Shown here: positions 4,600 through 6,410 of the stretch, piece after piece
Layout: every line of letters begins with the position of its first letter
Position numbering within the stretch: the first letter of the stretch is position 1
NCBI GenBank assembly: GCA_023458535.1
Contig: JAEWYW010000045.1
Span: 1-6,410 of the forward strand
Direction of reading: 5' to 3'
Length of the DNA stretch: 6,410 nt
DNA from: Bacteroidota bacterium
GTDB taxonomy: Bacteria > Bacteroidota > Bacteroidia > Flavobacteriales > Weeksellaceae
Notes under the pieces: generated by a model
Told to the model about the DNA's origin: nothing
The model's database searches: none
The model's input: only the letters and a program-made list of their open reading frames with translations
Program-made: the position numbers and the translations under genes

Positions 4600-6410
4600 A
4601 TGATGGAAAATAATATATTTGACCAAAAAGCGGAAGAAATTCTGAAAAAATTCCCTTCAGCCATTCCGCCTTACAAACTTTTGGATCTGCACCAAAAACC
4701 ACCCAAAAAATGGGCAGCAGGCGTTCCGGCGGTGTGGCATTCTCTGGATCAGTTGATTTTGAATGCATCCGTTTTACGTGGCGGTAGAGCTTTGTTTTCT
4801 ATGAATCAATTCGATGGTTTCGATTGCCCGAGTTGCGCTTGGCCAGATCCCGATCATGAGCGTTCGCGTTTGGGTGAATATTGTGAAAACGGTGCAAAAG
4901 CGTTGGCTGAAGAAGCAACTTCCCGAAAAGTGAATGCCGAATTTTGGAGAACGAATTCGGTTTATGAACTTTCGAAACTCTCAGATTACGAAATCAGTCA
5001 GTTTGGAAGAATTTCTGAGCCGATGTATCTTCCGAAAGGTGGAACGCATTACCAACCCATCAGTTGGGACGATGCTTTTAAGAAGATTGCCGAAAAATTA
5101 AATGCCTTAGATTCGCCTAATGAAGCCATTTTCTATACGTCGGGGCGTACCAGCAACGAGGCAACCTGGGTGTATCAATTATTCGCCAGAGAATTTGGAA
5201 CCAATAATTTTCCCGACTGTTCCAATATGTGTCACGAAACCTCAGGTTATGCGCTTTCACGATCGATAGGTATTGGAAAGGGAACGGTTAAGCTCGAAGA
5301 TTTTTACGATACAGATTTAATCATCATCATGGGGCAGAACCCAGGAACCAATTCACCAAGAATGCTTTCTGCCTTACAAAAAGGAAAGCAAAACGGTGCT
5401 AAAATTATGGCTATCAATCCGCTTCCCGAGGCTGGATTAATGGGTTTCCGAAATCCGCAGGTGGTTCGTGCGCTTTTTGGAGAAGCGTATAAGTTGTGCG
5501 ACCTCTACCTTCCGGTAAAAATAAATGGCGATATTTCTTTGTTGAAAGCACTTCAAAAATTAGTTTTAGAAGAAGAAAATAAGAATCCTGGGAAAGTTAT
5601 TGACCAAAAATTTATTGCTGAAAAAACAATTGGTTTTGAAGAACTTGTTGAAGATTTAAAACAATATAATCTTAATAATCTTGCGTTGGAATGCGGAATT
5701 TCAGTTGATGAACTTCAGCAGGCAGCAAAAATGATTGCCGAAAACAAGCGGATTATCATCTGTTGGGGAATGGGCATCACGCAGCAACACAATGGTGTGG
5801 AGATGATTCATGATATTGTGAGTTTACTTCTGATGCGCGGAAGCATTGGTATTCAGGGCGGTGGCGTTTGTCCGGTTCGTGGGCACAGTAATGTTCAAGG
5901 CAACAGAACGCTACTCATCAATCACCATCCAACCAAAGAGCAACTCGATACTTTGGAGGCCTATTATGGCTTTAAAGTCCCTCGGGATCACGGTTTAGAT
6001 GTGGTGAATGCCATTCACGCGATGCACGAAAGAAAGGTTAAATTTATGTTCTGTATGGGCGGAAATTTCTTGTCAGCGGCACCCGATACGGCCTATACGG
6101 CGAATGCAATGCGCAATTTAGAAATGTCTGTTTTAGTTTCGATAAAACCCAACCGCGGTCATCTTATTCACGGTCAGGAAGCGCTCATTCTGCCCGTTAT
6201 TTCTCGGAGCGAAAAAGACATGTGGAATGGTGAACTTCAGCACGTCAGCACCGAAAATTCATTGGGTGTTATCGAATGGTCAAGAGGAGTTTTAGAACCG
6301 CTTTCGGAGCATTTAATCAACGAAACGCAAGTCGCTTGTCGAATGGCAAAAGCTGTTTTGGGAGACCGTTCTGTGGTGGATTGGGATAAATTCATCAACA
6401 GCTACGATGC
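4600..6410 (+). CDS. FdhF/YdeP family molybdopterin oxidoreductase, cut by window edge
   Basis: A formate-dehydrogenase-alpha-like enzyme expected to bind bis-MGD molybdenum cofactor; the family's physiological substrate is unsettled, with E. coli YdeP linked to acid resistance. About 603 residues are visible of an expected 750 or so. From ATG 4600 (an adjacent in-frame ATG at 4603 is equally possible), the order is: FDCPSCAWPDP with Cys76 and Cys79 and then CENGAKA with Cys95 (iron-sulfur cluster candidates), FYTSGRTSNEA (178-188), DCSNMCHE with Cys211 where E. coli FdhF has its selenocysteine, GQNPGTN (245-251), RGHSNVQG (427-434) and MGGNF (486-490). Resemblance to E. coli YdeP runs through the whole visible part. 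No signal peptide or Tat motif is seen, so it should be cytoplasmic. No electron-transfer subunit is visible in the window. FdhD and MoaDE upstream fit this as their client. Confidence 0.93.
   Translation, partial: MMENNIFDQKAEEILKKFPSAIPPYKLLDLHQKPPKKWAAGVPAVWHSLDQLILNASVLRGGRALFSMNQFDGFDCPSCAWPDPDHERSRLGEYCENGAKALAEEATSRKVNAEFWRTNSVYELSKLSDYEISQFGRISEPMYLPKGGTHYQPISWDDAFKKIAEKLNALDSPNEAIFYTSGRTSNEATWVYQLFAREFGTNNFPDCSNMCHETSGYALSRSIGIGKGTVKLEDFYDTDLIIIMGQNPGTNSPRMLSALQKGKQNGAKIMAINPLPEAGLMGFRNPQVVRALFGEAYKLCDLYLPVKINGDISLLKALQKLVLEEENKNPGKVIDQKFIAEKTIGFEELVEDLKQYNLNNLALECGISVDELQQAAKMIAENKRIIICWGMGITQQHNGVEMIHDIVSLLLMRGSIGIQGGGVCPVRGHSNVQGNRTLLINHHPTKEQLDTLEAYYGFKVPRDHGLDVVNAIHAMHERKVKFMFCMGGNFLSAAPDTAYTANAMRNLEMSVLVSIKPNRGHLIHGQEALILPVISRSEKDMWNGELQHVSTENSLGVIEWSRGVLEPLSEHLINETQVACRMAKAVLGDRSVVDWDKFINSYD

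Noticed and set aside
4568..4768. A minus-strand 66-codon frame over the start of the oxidoreductase gene
   Set aside because: The plus strand here encodes the YdeP-type N terminus without interruption; the antisense frame has no recognisable features.

Overview
The window reads as chromosomal DNA from a member of the Bacteroidota, most likely Flavobacteriia and probably the Chryseobacterium/Weeksellaceae neighbourhood. The reasons are low G+C, AT-rich short spacers, no convincing Shine-Dalgarno sequences before the starts, and protein sequences (CydA, FdhD, the YdeP-type oxidoreductase) that look flavobacterial. Taxonomy is inferred from style and recall, not from a search.

Layout. On the minus strand, the left part (1-1728) holds a cytochrome bd quinol oxidase operon, cydA then cydB, four bases apart; cydB runs off the left edge. 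A 160-base divergent spacer (1729-1888) separates it from a rightward set of six genes on the plus strand: a TSUP (TauE/SafE-type) membrane anion transporter, moaD and moaE (the two subunits of molybdopterin synthase), fdhD (sulfur transfer to the molybdenum cofactor of formate dehydrogenases), a small protein without a known function that overlaps the end of fdhD, and a large molybdopterin oxidoreductase of the FdhF/YdeP type that runs off the right edge.

How they fit together. The plus-strand genes form a compact molybdenum-cofactor and formate-dehydrogenase-like module. MoaD/MoaE insert the dithiolene sulfurs of molybdopterin, FdhD supplies the terminal sulfido ligand, and the YdeP-like enzyme is the probable client. 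The 116-residue protein sits exactly between the maturation factor and the client, which makes it the best candidate for an undescribed accessory factor. The divergent bd oxidase could take electrons from the quinol pool, but nothing in the sequence links the two units beyond adjacency.

The main anomaly is that fdhD is split by a one-base frameshift near 3470-3488. The conserved N-terminal part (3351 onward) is in a different frame from the rest, and the junction looks like loss of a single T rather than a programmed slip. No mobile elements, tRNAs, rRNAs, CRISPR arrays or strong terminators were seen.
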